Below, piece after piece: positions 28,687-42,583 of a DNA stretch of 64,000 bases. Source of the stretch: Bailinhaonella thermotolerans (lineage in GTDB: Bacteria > Actinomycetota > Actinomycetes > Streptosporangiales > Streptosporangiaceae); the NCBI RefSeq assembly GCF_003594875.1, contig NZ_QZEY01000025.1, forward strand, positions 1-64,000, given 5' to 3'. The notes below the pieces were generated by a model. That model was not told where the DNA came from. It saw only the letters and a program-made list of their open reading frames with translations, and searched no databases. Each line of letters opens with the position of its first letter. Position 1 is the stretch's first letter. Both the position numbers and the translations under genes were made by a program.

Positions 28687-30642
28687 GTGCCGGCTCTGAC
28701 TCCCGCGCAGCGCGAGGTGCTGCGCGCCCTCGTGGACACCGCGGTCCCCGCGCTGGAGGTCGCGGAGGACCCCCACGGCTTCTGGGCCACCCCCGGCTCC
28801 GCGGTCGGCGCCGACCAGGCGCTCGCGGACCTGCTCACCCAGCTCCCCGAGGACGGCCAGGCGGGGATGGCGCAGCTCCTGGACGGCCTGGCCCTGCTCG
28901 GCTTCCAGCACCAGGGGCGGCACGCCCGCGAGGGGCTGCTCGCCGTCGCCCAGGCCCTCGCGCCCGAGGCCCACGCCGCGATCGCCACCCTGCGCGGCGC
29001 CGCCTGCATGCTCGCCCACTCCCTCACCGACGAGAACGGCCGCAACCCCTTCTGGCCGCAGTACGGCTACCCCGGCCCGCAGATCACCCCGCCGGACGCC
29101 GAGCCGTACATCACCCCGCACATCCCCGCGGACGGCGACGTGATCGAGGCGGACGTCGTGGTCGTGGGCTCCGGCGCGGGCGGCGGCACGATCGCGGGCG
29201 AGCTCGCCACGCGCGGGCGGCGCGTCGTGGTCCTGGAGGCCGGCGGCGCGACCAGCGAGCGCGACTACCGCCAGCTCGAACGCGAGGCCACCAAGGCCAT
29301 GCTCTACCGGCAGGGCCTCGCGACCACCGCCGACGGCAACGTGGGCCTGCTCGCCGGGCGCACCCTGGGCGGCGGCACCACGGTCAACTGGCACAACTGC
29401 GTACGGCCCAGCGACGCCGTCCGCCGGGAGTGGGCGCGTGACCACGGCCTGGACGGGCTGGACACGCCCGAGTTCGACCGCCACATGGAGGCCGTCCTCA
29501 CCCGGATGGGCGCGAACGACCGGTGCAGCGACTTCAACGGCCCGCACCAGCGCATGGCCGAGGGCGCCAAGGCGCTCGGCTGGTCCATGCACACCGCCGT
29601 GCGCAACGTGGACGAGGCGTCGTACGACCCGGTCGCGGCGGGGTACACCCAGTTCGGCGACGTCAGCGGCAGCAGGCGCGGCACCCTCAGCACCTACCTG
29701 CGCGACGCGTACGACCACGGCGCGACGATCGTCGTGAACGTCCGCGCCGACCGGATCCTGGTCGAGGACGGCCGGGCCGCGGGCGTCGAGGCGACGTACA
29801 CCGACCCGGAGACGGGGGCGGAGGCGCGGATCACGGTGCGCGCGGCCGACGTGGTGGCGGCGTGCGGGGCGCTGGAGACGCCCGCGCTGCTGCTCCGGTC
29901 GGGGATCGGCGGCCCGGCGGTCGGGCGGCACCTGTACCTCCACCCGGCCGTGGCGGTCTTCGGCGTCTACGCCGAGGACCAGCGGGCCTGGTGGGGGCCG
30001 CCGCAGGCCGCGGTGATGGACGAGTTCAGGGACCTGGGCGACGGGCACGGCCTGCTCGTCGAGGGCGTGCACTACATGCCCGGCCTGTACGGCTACCAGC
30101 TCGCCAAGCGGGACGGCGCGCTGGCCAAGGAGGCGATGAGCAAGCTCGGGCGCATGTCGCCGCTGCTCTTCCTCCTGCGCGACCACGCCGGCGGCCAGGT
30201 CACGATCGACGCGAACGGTGAGGCCGTGCACACGTACGCGCTGAGCGACGAGCGCGACGTCGCGACGTACCGCAAGGGCCTGCGCGTCCTGGCCGAACTC
30301 CACCTGGCGGCGGGCGCGCTGGAGCTGTGGCTGGGACCGGCGCCCACGTTCCGCCGCGGCGACGACCTGGACGCCTGGCTCGCCGGGCTCTCCGCCATGC
30401 CGATCGGCGCGGGCGGCCTCCCGATGGCCAGCGCGCACCAGATGGGCGGCGCGCGCATGGGGACCGACCCGCGGACCTCCGTCGCCGGCCCGGACGGCGA
30501 ACTGCACGACGTGCCCGGCGTCTGGATCGGCGACACGAGCGCGTTCCCCACTCCGTCCGGCGCCAACCCCATGCTCACCTGCATGGCCCTGGCCCACCGT
30601 ACGGCCGAGCGCATCGGCGGCCGGAAAGCGAGCGACGCATGA
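28687..30642 (+). CDS. GMC-family FAD-dependent alcohol oxidase/dehydrogenase
   Basis: The product is about 651 residues. An N-terminal helical region (about 1-130) of the kind found in long-chain alcohol oxidases precedes the FAD-binding motif VVVVGSGAGGGTIAGELA (about 158-175) and the Glu that binds FAD ribose in VVLEAGG. The GMC signature LLAGRTLGGGTTVNWHNC and the C-terminal catalytic block (HQMGGARMGTDP, GANPMLTCMALAHR) follow. Such enzymes oxidise alcohols to aldehydes. The GTG at 28687 has GGAGG 4-5 nt upstream; the frame is open to 28540, but that region covers the promoter. The stop overlaps the aldehyde dehydrogenase ATG (ATGA), so the pair likely converts an alcohol to an acid. Substrate unknown. 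Confidence 0.9.
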   Translation: MPALTPAQREVLRALVDTAVPALEVAEDPHGFWATPGSAVGADQALADLLTQLPEDGQAGMAQLLDGLALLGFQHQGRHAREGLLAVAQALAPEAHAAIATLRGAACMLAHSLTDENGRNPFWPQYGYPGPQITPPDAEPYITPHIPADGDVIEADVVVVGSGAGGGTIAGELATRGRRVVVLEAGGATSERDYRQLEREATKAMLYRQGLATTADGNVGLLAGRTLGGGTTVNWHNCVRPSDAVRREWARDHGLDGLDTPEFDRHMEAVLTRMGANDRCSDFNGPHQRMAEGAKALGWSMHTAVRNVDEASYDPVAAGYTQFGDVSGSRRGTLSTYLRDAYDHGATIVVNVRADRILVEDGRAAGVEATYTDPETGAEARITVRAADVVAACGALETPALLLRSGIGGPAVGRHLYLHPAVAVFGVYAEDQRAWWGPPQAAVMDEFRDLGDGHGLLVEGVHYMPGLYGYQLAKRDGALAKEAMSKLGRMSPLLFLLRDHAGGQVTIDANGEAVHTYALSDERDVATYRKGLRVLAELHLAAGALELWLGPAPTFRRGDDLDAWLAGLSAMPIGAGGLPMASAHQMGGARMGTDPRTSVAGPDGELHDVPGVWIGDTSAFPTPSGANPMLTCMALAHRTAERIGGRKASDA

Positions 30643-32069
30643 ACCACACCCGGGACCGCATCTACGTGGACGGCGCCTGGATCCCCTCCACGGGTTCGGG
30701 GACCCTCCCGATCACCAACCCCTTCACCGAGGAGGTCATCGGCACGGTCCCCGAAGGCACGGTGGAGGACGTGGACCGCGCCGCCCGCGCCGCCGCCCGG
30801 GCGTTCCCCGGCTGGGCCGCGACCTCCCTGGAGGACCGGGTCAAGGCGTGCACGGCGATCGCCGAGGGGCTGAAGGAGCGCGCGGCGGAGATCGCGACGC
30901 TCGCCTCGCGCGAGATGGGGTCGCCCTGGCAGCTCGCCGTCCTGGTCCAGGCCGGCCTGCCGGTGATCGACTTCGCCTCGATCGCCGACTTCGCGGACCA
31001 GATCGAGTGGGAGCGCGAGTCGGGCAACTCCCTGCTGGTCAGGCAGCCCGTGGGCGTCGTCGGCGCGATCACGCCGTGGAACTACCCGCTGCACCAGATC
31101 GCCGCAAAGGTCGCCCCCGCCCTGGCGGCGGGCTGCACGGTCGTCGTCAAGCCGTCCGAGCTGGTCCCCGGCCCGGCGTACGTCCTCGCCGAGATCATCC
31201 ACGACGCGGGGCTCCCGCCGGGCGTCTTCAACCTGGTCCCGGGCACCGGCCCGGTGGTCGGCGAGGCGATCGTCTCCCACGAGTGCGTGGACATGGTCTC
31301 CTTCACCGGTTCCACCCGCGCGGGCCGCCGCGTGGCGGAACTGGCCTCCCGGGCCCCCAAGCGCACGTCCCTGGAACTGGGCGGCAAGTCGGCGAGCGTC
31401 CTGCTCGACGACCTGTCCGCCGAGGAGTTCGGCCAGGCCGTCGCCGGTTCCCTCACCGGCTGCCTGATCAACAGCGGCCAGACCTGCAGCGCCACCACCC
31501 GCCTCCTGGTCCCCCGCGACCGGCTGGCCGAGGCCGAGGAACTGCTGTCCCTCTTCACCCAGTTCGCGGTGGTCGGGGACCCCCTGGCCCCCGGCACCCA
31601 GCAGGGCCCCCTGGTCAGCAAGACCCAGCAGGAGCGAGTCCGCGGCTACATCACCGAGGCGATCGCCGAAGGCGCCCGCCTGGTCGCCGGCGGGCCCGGA
31701 CAGCCGGAACACCTCCCCACCGGCTACTTCGTCACCCCCACCGTCCTGGTCGCCGAGGCCGGCTCCCGCATCGAGCAGGAAGAGGTCTTCGGCCCCGTCC
31801 TGACGGTCGTCCCCTACGACGGCGGCGACGAGGAGGCCCTGAGGATCGCCGACGGCACCCCCTACGGCCTCTCCGGCGCCGTCTGGGCGAGCGACCGCGA
31901 CCGCGCCATCGCCTTCGCCCGCCGCATGCGCACGGGCCAGGTGGCCGTCAACGGCGCCCCCTTCAACCCCACGGCCCCCTTCGGCGGCTACCGCCAAAGC
32001 GGCTACGGCCGGGAACTAGGCCCCCAAGGCATAGCGGAATTCACCACCTTCACCACCCTCCACCTCTGA
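30639..32069 (+). CDS. NAD(P)-dependent aldehyde dehydrogenase
   Basis: The 476-residue ALDH superfamily member has the expected motifs: TPWNYPLHQIAAKVAPALAA (Rossmann and oxyanion Asn region), KPSELVPGPAYVLAEI, GSTRAGRRVAELA, the catalytic Glu in LELGGKSASVLLDD, the nucleophilic Cys in NSGQTCSATTRLLVP, and EEVFGPVLTVVPYD. Length is normal. It is translationally coupled to the GMC oxidoreductase and should oxidise its aldehyde product. Overall it resembles acyclic aliphatic ALDHs, but the substrate cannot be read from sequence. Confidence 0.93.
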   Translation: MNHTRDRIYVDGAWIPSTGSGTLPITNPFTEEVIGTVPEGTVEDVDRAARAAARAFPGWAATSLEDRVKACTAIAEGLKERAAEIATLASREMGSPWQLAVLVQAGLPVIDFASIADFADQIEWERESGNSLLVRQPVGVVGAITPWNYPLHQIAAKVAPALAAGCTVVVKPSELVPGPAYVLAEIIHDAGLPPGVFNLVPGTGPVVGEAIVSHECVDMVSFTGSTRAGRRVAELASRAPKRTSLELGGKSASVLLDDLSAEEFGQAVAGSLTGCLINSGQTCSATTRLLVPRDRLAEAEELLSLFTQFAVVGDPLAPGTQQGPLVSKTQQERVRGYITEAIAEGARLVAGGPGQPEHLPTGYFVTPTVLVAEAGSRIEQEEVFGPVLTVVPYDGGDEEALRIADGTPYGLSGAVWASDRDRAIAFARRMRTGQVAVNGAPFNPTAPFGGYRQSGYGRELGPQGIAEFTTFTTLHL

Positions 32070-32155
32070 CACCCCACCCAACACTTCGCTGAGAAGCAGC
32101 ACCGCCGCGTCGACGTCGACCCGCTCGCACGACAGCGCTCTGGCAAGAAACACCC

Positions 32156-32599
32156 GTGCGTCTCGACGTGCGAGCCAGGACCGCGTGCGCACCCTCCGAC
32201 GACTTCGTGGCGGTCCGGATGGCCCGCCAGTCAGCGCTCACCCGCGAGGAGCCGGCACGCCTGCACGCGATCCTCGGCGAAGGTGTCCTCCACCAGCCTC
32301 TCGGCGGCCCATCGGTGTTCCGCGCCCAGCTTGAGCACCTCCGGCGCCTGGCGCGGCGGGACGGAATAACGATCCAGGTGCTGCCCTTCTCCGACCGGCC
32401 GCATGCGGGCATGCACGGCGCCTTCACCATCCTGCGCTTGGCCAGCCTCGACGTCGTCTCCGTGGAAATGCTGGACAGCGACGCGTACATAGAGGACGAA
32501 GCGAGCGTCACGCAGTACCTGGAGGCTTTCGACCAGCTCATCGACCTGGCGATGACACCGGCCGAGTCGATCGACATGATCGCCAAGGTTGCCCGATAA
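32156..32599 (+). pseudogene. Truncated XRE/DUF5753 regulator remnant
   Basis: The readable part (from about 32204) aligns by eye with the C-terminal DUF5753 half of actinobacterial XRE-type regulators: VRMARQSALTREEPARLHAI, GEGVLHQPLGGPSVFRAQLE and GITIQVLPFSDRPHAGMHG. The N-terminal helix-turn-helix domain and the first part of DUF5753 are missing. The sequence upstream to 32070 shows no trace of them in any frame. The GTG at 32156 merely opens the surviving frame. Such regulators usually pair with a DUF397 protein, and one follows 38 nt downstream, so this is a decayed pair. Confidence 0.75.
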
Positions 32600-32637
32600 A
32601 CTGGGAAATACCTGCTTCGCCCGGAAAGAGGTCGTCG

Positions 32638-33039
32638 ATGAGCGGCGAGCGCACCAACTCTGGCGGCTGGCGAAAGAGCACCCGGAGCGGCGCTCAGAGC
32701 AACTGCGTCTCCGCCCGTTATGACGGCAGCCACGTCTGGGTGCGGAACTCCAACCATCCCGACGATCCCCCGATCAAGCTGCCCCCCGGAGACTGGCTCG
32801 CCATCGTCGGCCGCGCCAAAGAGGGCGTCCTTCAGCTCGAACGCCTGTCCACGCCGTTACGGCTCGGGCGGCGACTCCTCATCACGGAGGACGCCGGCGA
32901 AGTCGTCCTCACCTACACCCACGCCGACGGCGAGACGCGGGTGCGCTACACCGCCGCCGAGTGGCGCGCGTTCCTCGCCGGAGTGGTCGAGGACGGCGAG
33001 TTCACCCTGGCCTGGCTGGCGGCGCCCTCGATGGCGTGA
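32638..33039 (+). CDS. DUF397-domain protein (possible two-domain form)
   Basis: The 133-residue product starts with a typical DUF397 motif (GGWRKSTRSGAQSNCVSAR) with the conserved W-x-K-S-x-x-S-x-x-x-x-x-C-V spacing. A second, more degenerate half contains VRYTAAEWRAFLAGVVEDGEF, which looks like the end of another DUF397 domain. DUF397 proteins are small partners of XRE/DUF5753 regulators and often modulate antibiotic production or act antitoxin-like. Here the regulator partner upstream is truncated. The ATG has AAAGAGG 7 nt upstream. Confidence 0.75.
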   Translation: MSGERTNSGGWRKSTRSGAQSNCVSARYDGSHVWVRNSNHPDDPPIKLPPGDWLAIVGRAKEGVLQLERLSTPLRLGRRLLITEDAGEVVLTYTHADGETRVRYTAAEWRAFLAGVVEDGEFTLAWLAAPSMA

Positions 33040-33127
33040 CCGCGCAAAGGCGTCCGTACCGGCTCGGGGCGTGAGGCCGGGGGCGGTGGCCCCGCTCGTC
33101 GCCGCGAGCCGTCCGGGTCTTCCGGGG

Positions 33128-33201
33128 TGGGGCGGCTGGGACTTGAACCCAGGGCCGGCGGATTATGAGTCCGCTGCTCTAACCAGCTGAGCTACCGCCC
33201 C
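33128..33201 (-). tRNA. tRNA with CAU anticodon (elongator Met, or Ile2 after lysidine modification)
   Basis: The 74-nt cloverleaf reads on the minus strand: acceptor GGGGCGG/CCGCCCC, D-arm GCTC...GAGC, anticodon stem GCGGA/TCCGC with loop CTCATAA, and T-arm CTGGG-TTCAAGT-CCCAG. All stems are fully paired. The discriminator base is A and CCA is not encoded. CAU can be elongator Met or the tRNA-Ile2 that TilS modifies; sequence alone does not settle it. TAAGGT (33263-33258) is a possible -10 for this gene. Confidence 0.93.
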
Positions 33202-33359
33202 GTGCACGCGTGCAGTCTGTCATCGGGAAGTGTGACGACGCAATCATGCTCTCGCCTACCTTAGCGGCGGCGGCGGGCGGTCGCACTGGGGCGGGACGGT
33301 TGTGTGAACGGGGTTCGGGAACCCGGCGTGGACTGGCCGGATGCGGCCGGGCCTGGGCA

Positions 33360-33388
33360 TTGACCGGGTAAGGGGCGTGATCCATAGT
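33360..33388 (+). promoter_or_regulatory. Predicted promoter of the RiPP-P450 unit
   Basis: TTGACC (33360-33365), a 17-nt spacer and CATAGT (33383-33388) form a near-consensus vegetative promoter. It lies about 38 nt before the ATG of the 30-residue ORF, leaving a leader of roughly 30 nt that contains GAGGACGGTGAGGGAC as ribosome binding site. Confidence 0.6.
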
Positions 33389-33425
33389 CGGGGTGTCGGC
33401 TCCAGCCGTGAGGACGGTGAGGGAC

Positions 33426-33518
33426 ATGCGGGTGCTGCGGCACGTGGCGGCGCGTCTCGTGGGCAAGGTCAGGGTCAGCGGCAGGTACATCTACTGGCCG
33501 TACCACCACGGCAAGTAG
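33426..33518 (+). CDS. Candidate RiPP precursor peptide, 30 aa
   Basis: An ATG with GAGGG 3 nt upstream, placed right after a good promoter, opens a 30-codon frame that stops 14 nt before the predicted P450 start. The N-terminal 19 residues (MRVLRHVAARLVGKVRVSG) are basic and amphipathic like a leader. The C-terminus RYIYWPYHHGK is packed with aromatic residues (three Tyr, one Trp, two His in eleven). Known P450-modified RiPPs have short precursors with aromatic cores beside a P450: cittilin (YIYY core), biarylitides (pentapeptides such as MRYYH) and the atropopeptide tryptorubin (AWYIWY core). The YIYW stretch is strikingly close to these. No methyltransferase or protease is adjacent. The function is inferred, not shown. 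Confidence 0.65.
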   Translation: MRVLRHVAARLVGKVRVSGRYIYWPYHHGK

Positions 33519-33532
33519 GCGGACGCCGCCGG

Positions 33533-34918
33533 TTGGACGCGGCACGGCCGCCGGGGCCTCGCGGGCACTGGCTGATGGGCAACGTCGCCGAGTACGAACG
33601 GGACCGGATCGGGTTCCTGCGCCGTCATCACCGTGAGTTCGGCGACGTGTTCTCGTTCGACGAGCGGACCGTCTTCACCGTCGATCCGCGGCTCGCCCAT
33701 CAGGTGCTGGCCGCCACCAACCGGGAGTACGTCACGGAGGCGGCGCCGTTCGCCGGAGCGTCGGCGCCGCGTGACGCGGGTGAGTTCGCCGGGCCCTGGA
33801 TGCGGGCGCGGCGGGCGCTGCGCGGCGCGCTCGGCGACGACGCGGCCGGGGAGTGGGACGCGGCCTTCCTCGCGGCCCTGGACGCCGCGCTCGGCCGTAC
33901 GGCGGGGCGGCCGGTGGACGTGCTGCCCGTGATGCTCGGCCTCGCCGCGGAGACGGTGGCCGGGCTGTGCCTCGGGGCGGACGCTGCGGAGGTCCCCGAG
34001 CTGCTCGCGGTCAACCACGCGGCGCTGCTGCCGTTCGAGGAGGCGTCCTACCAGCTCCCCGCCTGGGTGCCGTCGCGGCGGAACCGCCGCTTCTTCCGCG
34101 CCCACGGCCGGATGACGGAGGCGCTGACCCGGATCGTGGCCGCCCGGCGGGCCGGGGCCGCCCGGAGCGGGGGGCGTGACCTGCTCGGCGTCCTGCTGGA
34201 CGCGCGCCCGGCGCTGAGCGAGCGGGAGGTGACGACCACGCTGTGGAGCCTGCTGATCGGCGGCCACGGCGTGCCCGCCGCCGCGCTGACCTCCCTCGTC
34301 CGCGAACTCGCGCTCCGCCCGGGCCTGACCGCCGCCCTCGCCTCCGAGGCCGCCCAGGCGGCGGCAGCCGGGGAAGCCCCCCGGAACCCCGGAGACCCCG
34401 GAGCCGCCGAATCCCCCGAGTCCGACGGAACCCCCGAGTCCGCCGGAACCCCCGGAACCCCCGGAGCCGGCGAGGGGTGTCCCCGGGCCCGGCTGCCCCT
34501 GGCCGAGGCGGTGGTCAGGGAGGTCCTGCGGCTGTCTCCCCCGGCCTGGATGCTGACCCGCGTCGCGTGCGTCCCGGCCGAGCTGGGCGGGTGGCGGCTG
34601 CGCCCGGGGGACGAGGTCCTGCTCACCGCGTACCTCATCCACCGCGACCCGCGCTGGTGGCCCCGCCCCGACGAGTTCGACCCGTCCCGCTGGGACACCG
34701 CGCATCCGCCGCCCGGCGCCCACCTGCCCTTCGGCTCCGGCCCCCGCTACTGCCCCGGCTCGTCGGTCGCGATGCGCCAGCTCACCCTGGCCGCGTCCCG
34801 CATCGCCCAGCGCTTCCACCTGGACGCCCCGGACGCCGCGGCGACGGTCCCCGCCTTCTCCGGCCGCCTCGCCCCGGCGGGTCTCCGCGCCGCCTTCCGC
34901 CCGAGGCGTCCCGCTTAG
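33533..34918 (+). CDS. Cytochrome P450, candidate RiPP cross-linking enzyme
   Basis: The product is about 461 residues from a TTG at 33533, chosen because it keeps the proline-rich hinge RPPGPRGHWLMGN and follows AGGCGGA; an ATG at 33575 is the alternative. Heme binding is intact: FGSGPRYCPG (Cys about residue 407), and the ExxR motif is EVLR (about 330). Two features are odd. The I-helix reads LLIGGHGVPAAAL, lacking the usual acid-Thr pair for oxygen activation. A disordered insert of about 45 residues rich in Pro, Glu, Ser, Thr and Gly (about 277-321) lies between the J and K regions. No ferredoxin or reductase gene is nearby. It probably acts on the peptide encoded immediately upstream. 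Confidence 0.85.
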   Translation: MDAARPPGPRGHWLMGNVAEYERDRIGFLRRHHREFGDVFSFDERTVFTVDPRLAHQVLAATNREYVTEAAPFAGASAPRDAGEFAGPWMRARRALRGALGDDAAGEWDAAFLAALDAALGRTAGRPVDVLPVMLGLAAETVAGLCLGADAAEVPELLAVNHAALLPFEEASYQLPAWVPSRRNRRFFRAHGRMTEALTRIVAARRAGAARSGGRDLLGVLLDARPALSEREVTTTLWSLLIGGHGVPAAALTSLVRELALRPGLTAALASEAAQAAAAGEAPRNPGDPGAAESPESDGTPESAGTPGTPGAGEGCPRARLPLAEAVVREVLRLSPPAWMLTRVACVPAELGGWRLRPGDEVLLTAYLIHRDPRWWPRPDEFDPSRWDTAHPPPGAHLPFGSGPRYCPGSSVAMRQLTLAASRIAQRFHLDAPDAAATVPAFSGRLAPAGLRAAFRPRRPA

Positions 34919-34983
34919 CCGCGCCCCGGCACGCGCCCGTACGGCCGCCGCCGGGGCGGGGCCGTACGGACGCGGTCCGGCGG

Positions 34984-36925
34984 TCAGCGGGAAGCGCCGC
35001 CGTGACGCCGGGAGCGGGACTGGTGCCGGCGCGCGGCGCGCTCGGCGGGCGAAACCGGCGAAACTGGCGAACCAGGTGAACCCGGCGAGGACGGCGAGGC
35101 GGGTGCGGCCGGGGACGAGGGAGAGGAAGCCGCCAGATGCTCCGCCAGGCCGTTCACCGTGGGGTGGGTGTAGAGGGTGGTGAGGGGGAGCCGGGCGCCC
35201 AGCACGTCCTCCAGGCGCTGCTGAAGACGGGCCATGAGCAGCGAGTGCCCGCCCAGGTCGAAGAAGTTCTGGTCGCGGCCCACCTCGGGCAGCCCCAGGA
35301 CGTCGCGCCAGGCCCCCGCGACGACCTCCTCCAGGCCCTCCGGCGGCGCGTCCCCGGAGGAGGCCCCCGGAGTGGCCGCCTCCGGAGCGGGCGCCTCGGG
35401 ATCGGGGAGGGCGGCCGTGTCCACCTTCCCCGTGGGGGTCAGCGGGAAGGAGTCCACCTTCACGATCAGGGCGGGCAGCATGTACTCCGGGAGCACGTCG
35501 CCCAGGGCCTTGCGCAGCAGCGCCGGGTCGGCGAGGTCGCCGATCACGTAGGCGATGAGCCGCTTCTCCCCCGGCACCCCCCGGTCCGTCTCCCGCACCG
35601 CGACGGCGGCGCGGGTGACCTCGGGGAGGGCGGCGAGGGCGGCCTCGACGTCGCCGGGCTCGACGCGGTGGCCGCGGATCTTCACCTGGCGGTCGGCGCG
35701 GCCGAGGTACCGGATGCGGCCGTCGGGCAGGCGGCGGCCCAGATCGCCGGTGCGGTAGTGGCGCACGCCGTCGGGGTCCACGCCGAACCGCGAGTCGTCG
35801 CCGGCCGCCGCCCGCCAGTACGACGCGAGATACTCGCTGCGGACGACGATCTCGCCCTCCGCCTCGCCCGCCGCCGCGCCGTGCGGCCGCAGTCCCACCT
35901 CGGTCCCGTCCAGCGGGAAGCCGATGGGCACGACCCCGTCGCCCACGCCGCGACCGGCCCGGATGTCCTCCACCGTCAGGTGGTTCTGGACGGCGAAGGA
36001 GATCTCGGTCGCGCCGTACCCGTTGACGAACACCGACGTCGCGGGGAAGTGCCGGACGAACCTGTCCAGGTCGTGCCGGACCACCTCCTCCCCGCCGAGC
36101 ACGACCGCCCGGACCGACGGGAGGATCGCGTCGCGCGGCAGCGCGTCGAGCAGGTAGCGGTAGACGGTGGGCGTGGAGTGGTAGATCGTCACGCCCCGGC
36201 CGGTGAGCACCTCGCCCAGCCGGGCGAGACCCTGCTCGCGCAGGTCCACGGGCACCGAGGCCGCGCCGTTGAGCAGGGCGGAGAAGCCGTCGGTCATCGC
36301 CATGTCGAAGCTGAACGACGACAGGACGCTCACCCGGTCCGAGGGCCCGATGCGCAGGTTCGCGGTGTGCGTGCGGACCTGGAACAGCGCGTTGCGGTGG
36401 GTCTGCGCCACGCCCTTGGGCCGCCCGGTGGACCCGGAGGTGAACAGGATGTACGCCAGGGCGTCCGGCTCCGACGCCATCGCCCCCGGCGGGTCCGCCG
36501 GGGGCAGCGCGGACACGTCCACCACCTGCGCGCCCGGGGCCAGCCGCCGCGCCAGGGCGGCGTGCCCCGGCGTCACCAGCACCGCGTCCGGCTCGGCCAG
36601 CTCGGCCATGCGCGTCAGCCGTACCAGGGGATAGCGCGGGTCGAGCGGCACGTAGAGCGCCCCGGCCGACAGCGCCCCCAAGATCGCGGCCAGTGTCCCG
36701 GCCCCGTGGTCGAGCAGTACGGCGACGCGCGCCCGCCCGCGCACGGCGGCGGCGACGGCCGCGGCGCGCGCGCCCAGTTCGGCGTAGGTGAGTGTCTCGC
36801 CGTCCCCGACGACCGCGGCGCGGCCGGGGTGCGCGGCCACGACCTCCCAGAAGCGCTCGTGGATGGTCCGCGCCGTCCACGGCCGGTGCTCGGGGTCGCC
36901 CCGGTGCGCGGCGGCGAACTGTCCG

Positions 36926-36933
<8 letters not shown>
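34984..36933 (-). CDS. Free-standing NRPS adenylation-thiolation protein (A-T)
   Basis: The 649-residue protein has an A domain (about 20-520) with [31 protein letters not shown] and the catalytic Lys in LTPTGKVDT. A T domain (about 545-610) follows, with phosphopantetheine Ser in FFDLGGHSLL. The substrate pocket is unusual (FSFDMAMTDG), and the A5 motif is GYGATE instead of the near-invariant GPTE. I cannot predict its amino acid. There is no C domain, so it may load a starter unit or supply an aminoacyl-T in trans. The C-terminus is a Ser/Pro-rich tail ending RRHQSRSRRHGGASR, perhaps a docking element. Its ATG overlaps the upstream stop by 8 nt. Confidence 0.9.
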
Positions 36934-42393
<5,460 letters not shown>

Positions 42394-42397
<4 letters not shown>

Positions 42398-42579
42398 TCC
42401 GCGGTCCTGACGCTGCGCGGGCGCATGTCGGTCCACACCTCGTCGATGTGGGCGAGGCACGCCTCGCGGTCCCCCTCGAATCCGGTCGGGTGCCAGCCCG
42501 CGGGCGGGGGGTCGCCCGCGGCCCAGATCGAGTACTGCTCCTCGTCGTTGACGACGACCAGCCAGCCCTGCTCGGGCAT
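42394..42579 (-). CDS. mbtH: MbtH-like protein
   Basis: The 61-residue protein shows the MbtH signature: VVNDEEQYSIWAAGDPPPAGW, then GDREACLAHIDEVWTDMRP. The three conserved Trp positions characteristic of the family are present. MbtH-like proteins bind A domains and are needed for their folding or activity. This is the only one in the window, and it lies directly before the C-A-T-TE-MFS gene, with which it overlaps by 4 nt. It could also serve the lipopeptide NRPS of region 1. Confidence 0.95.
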
Positions 42580-42583
42580 CTGA

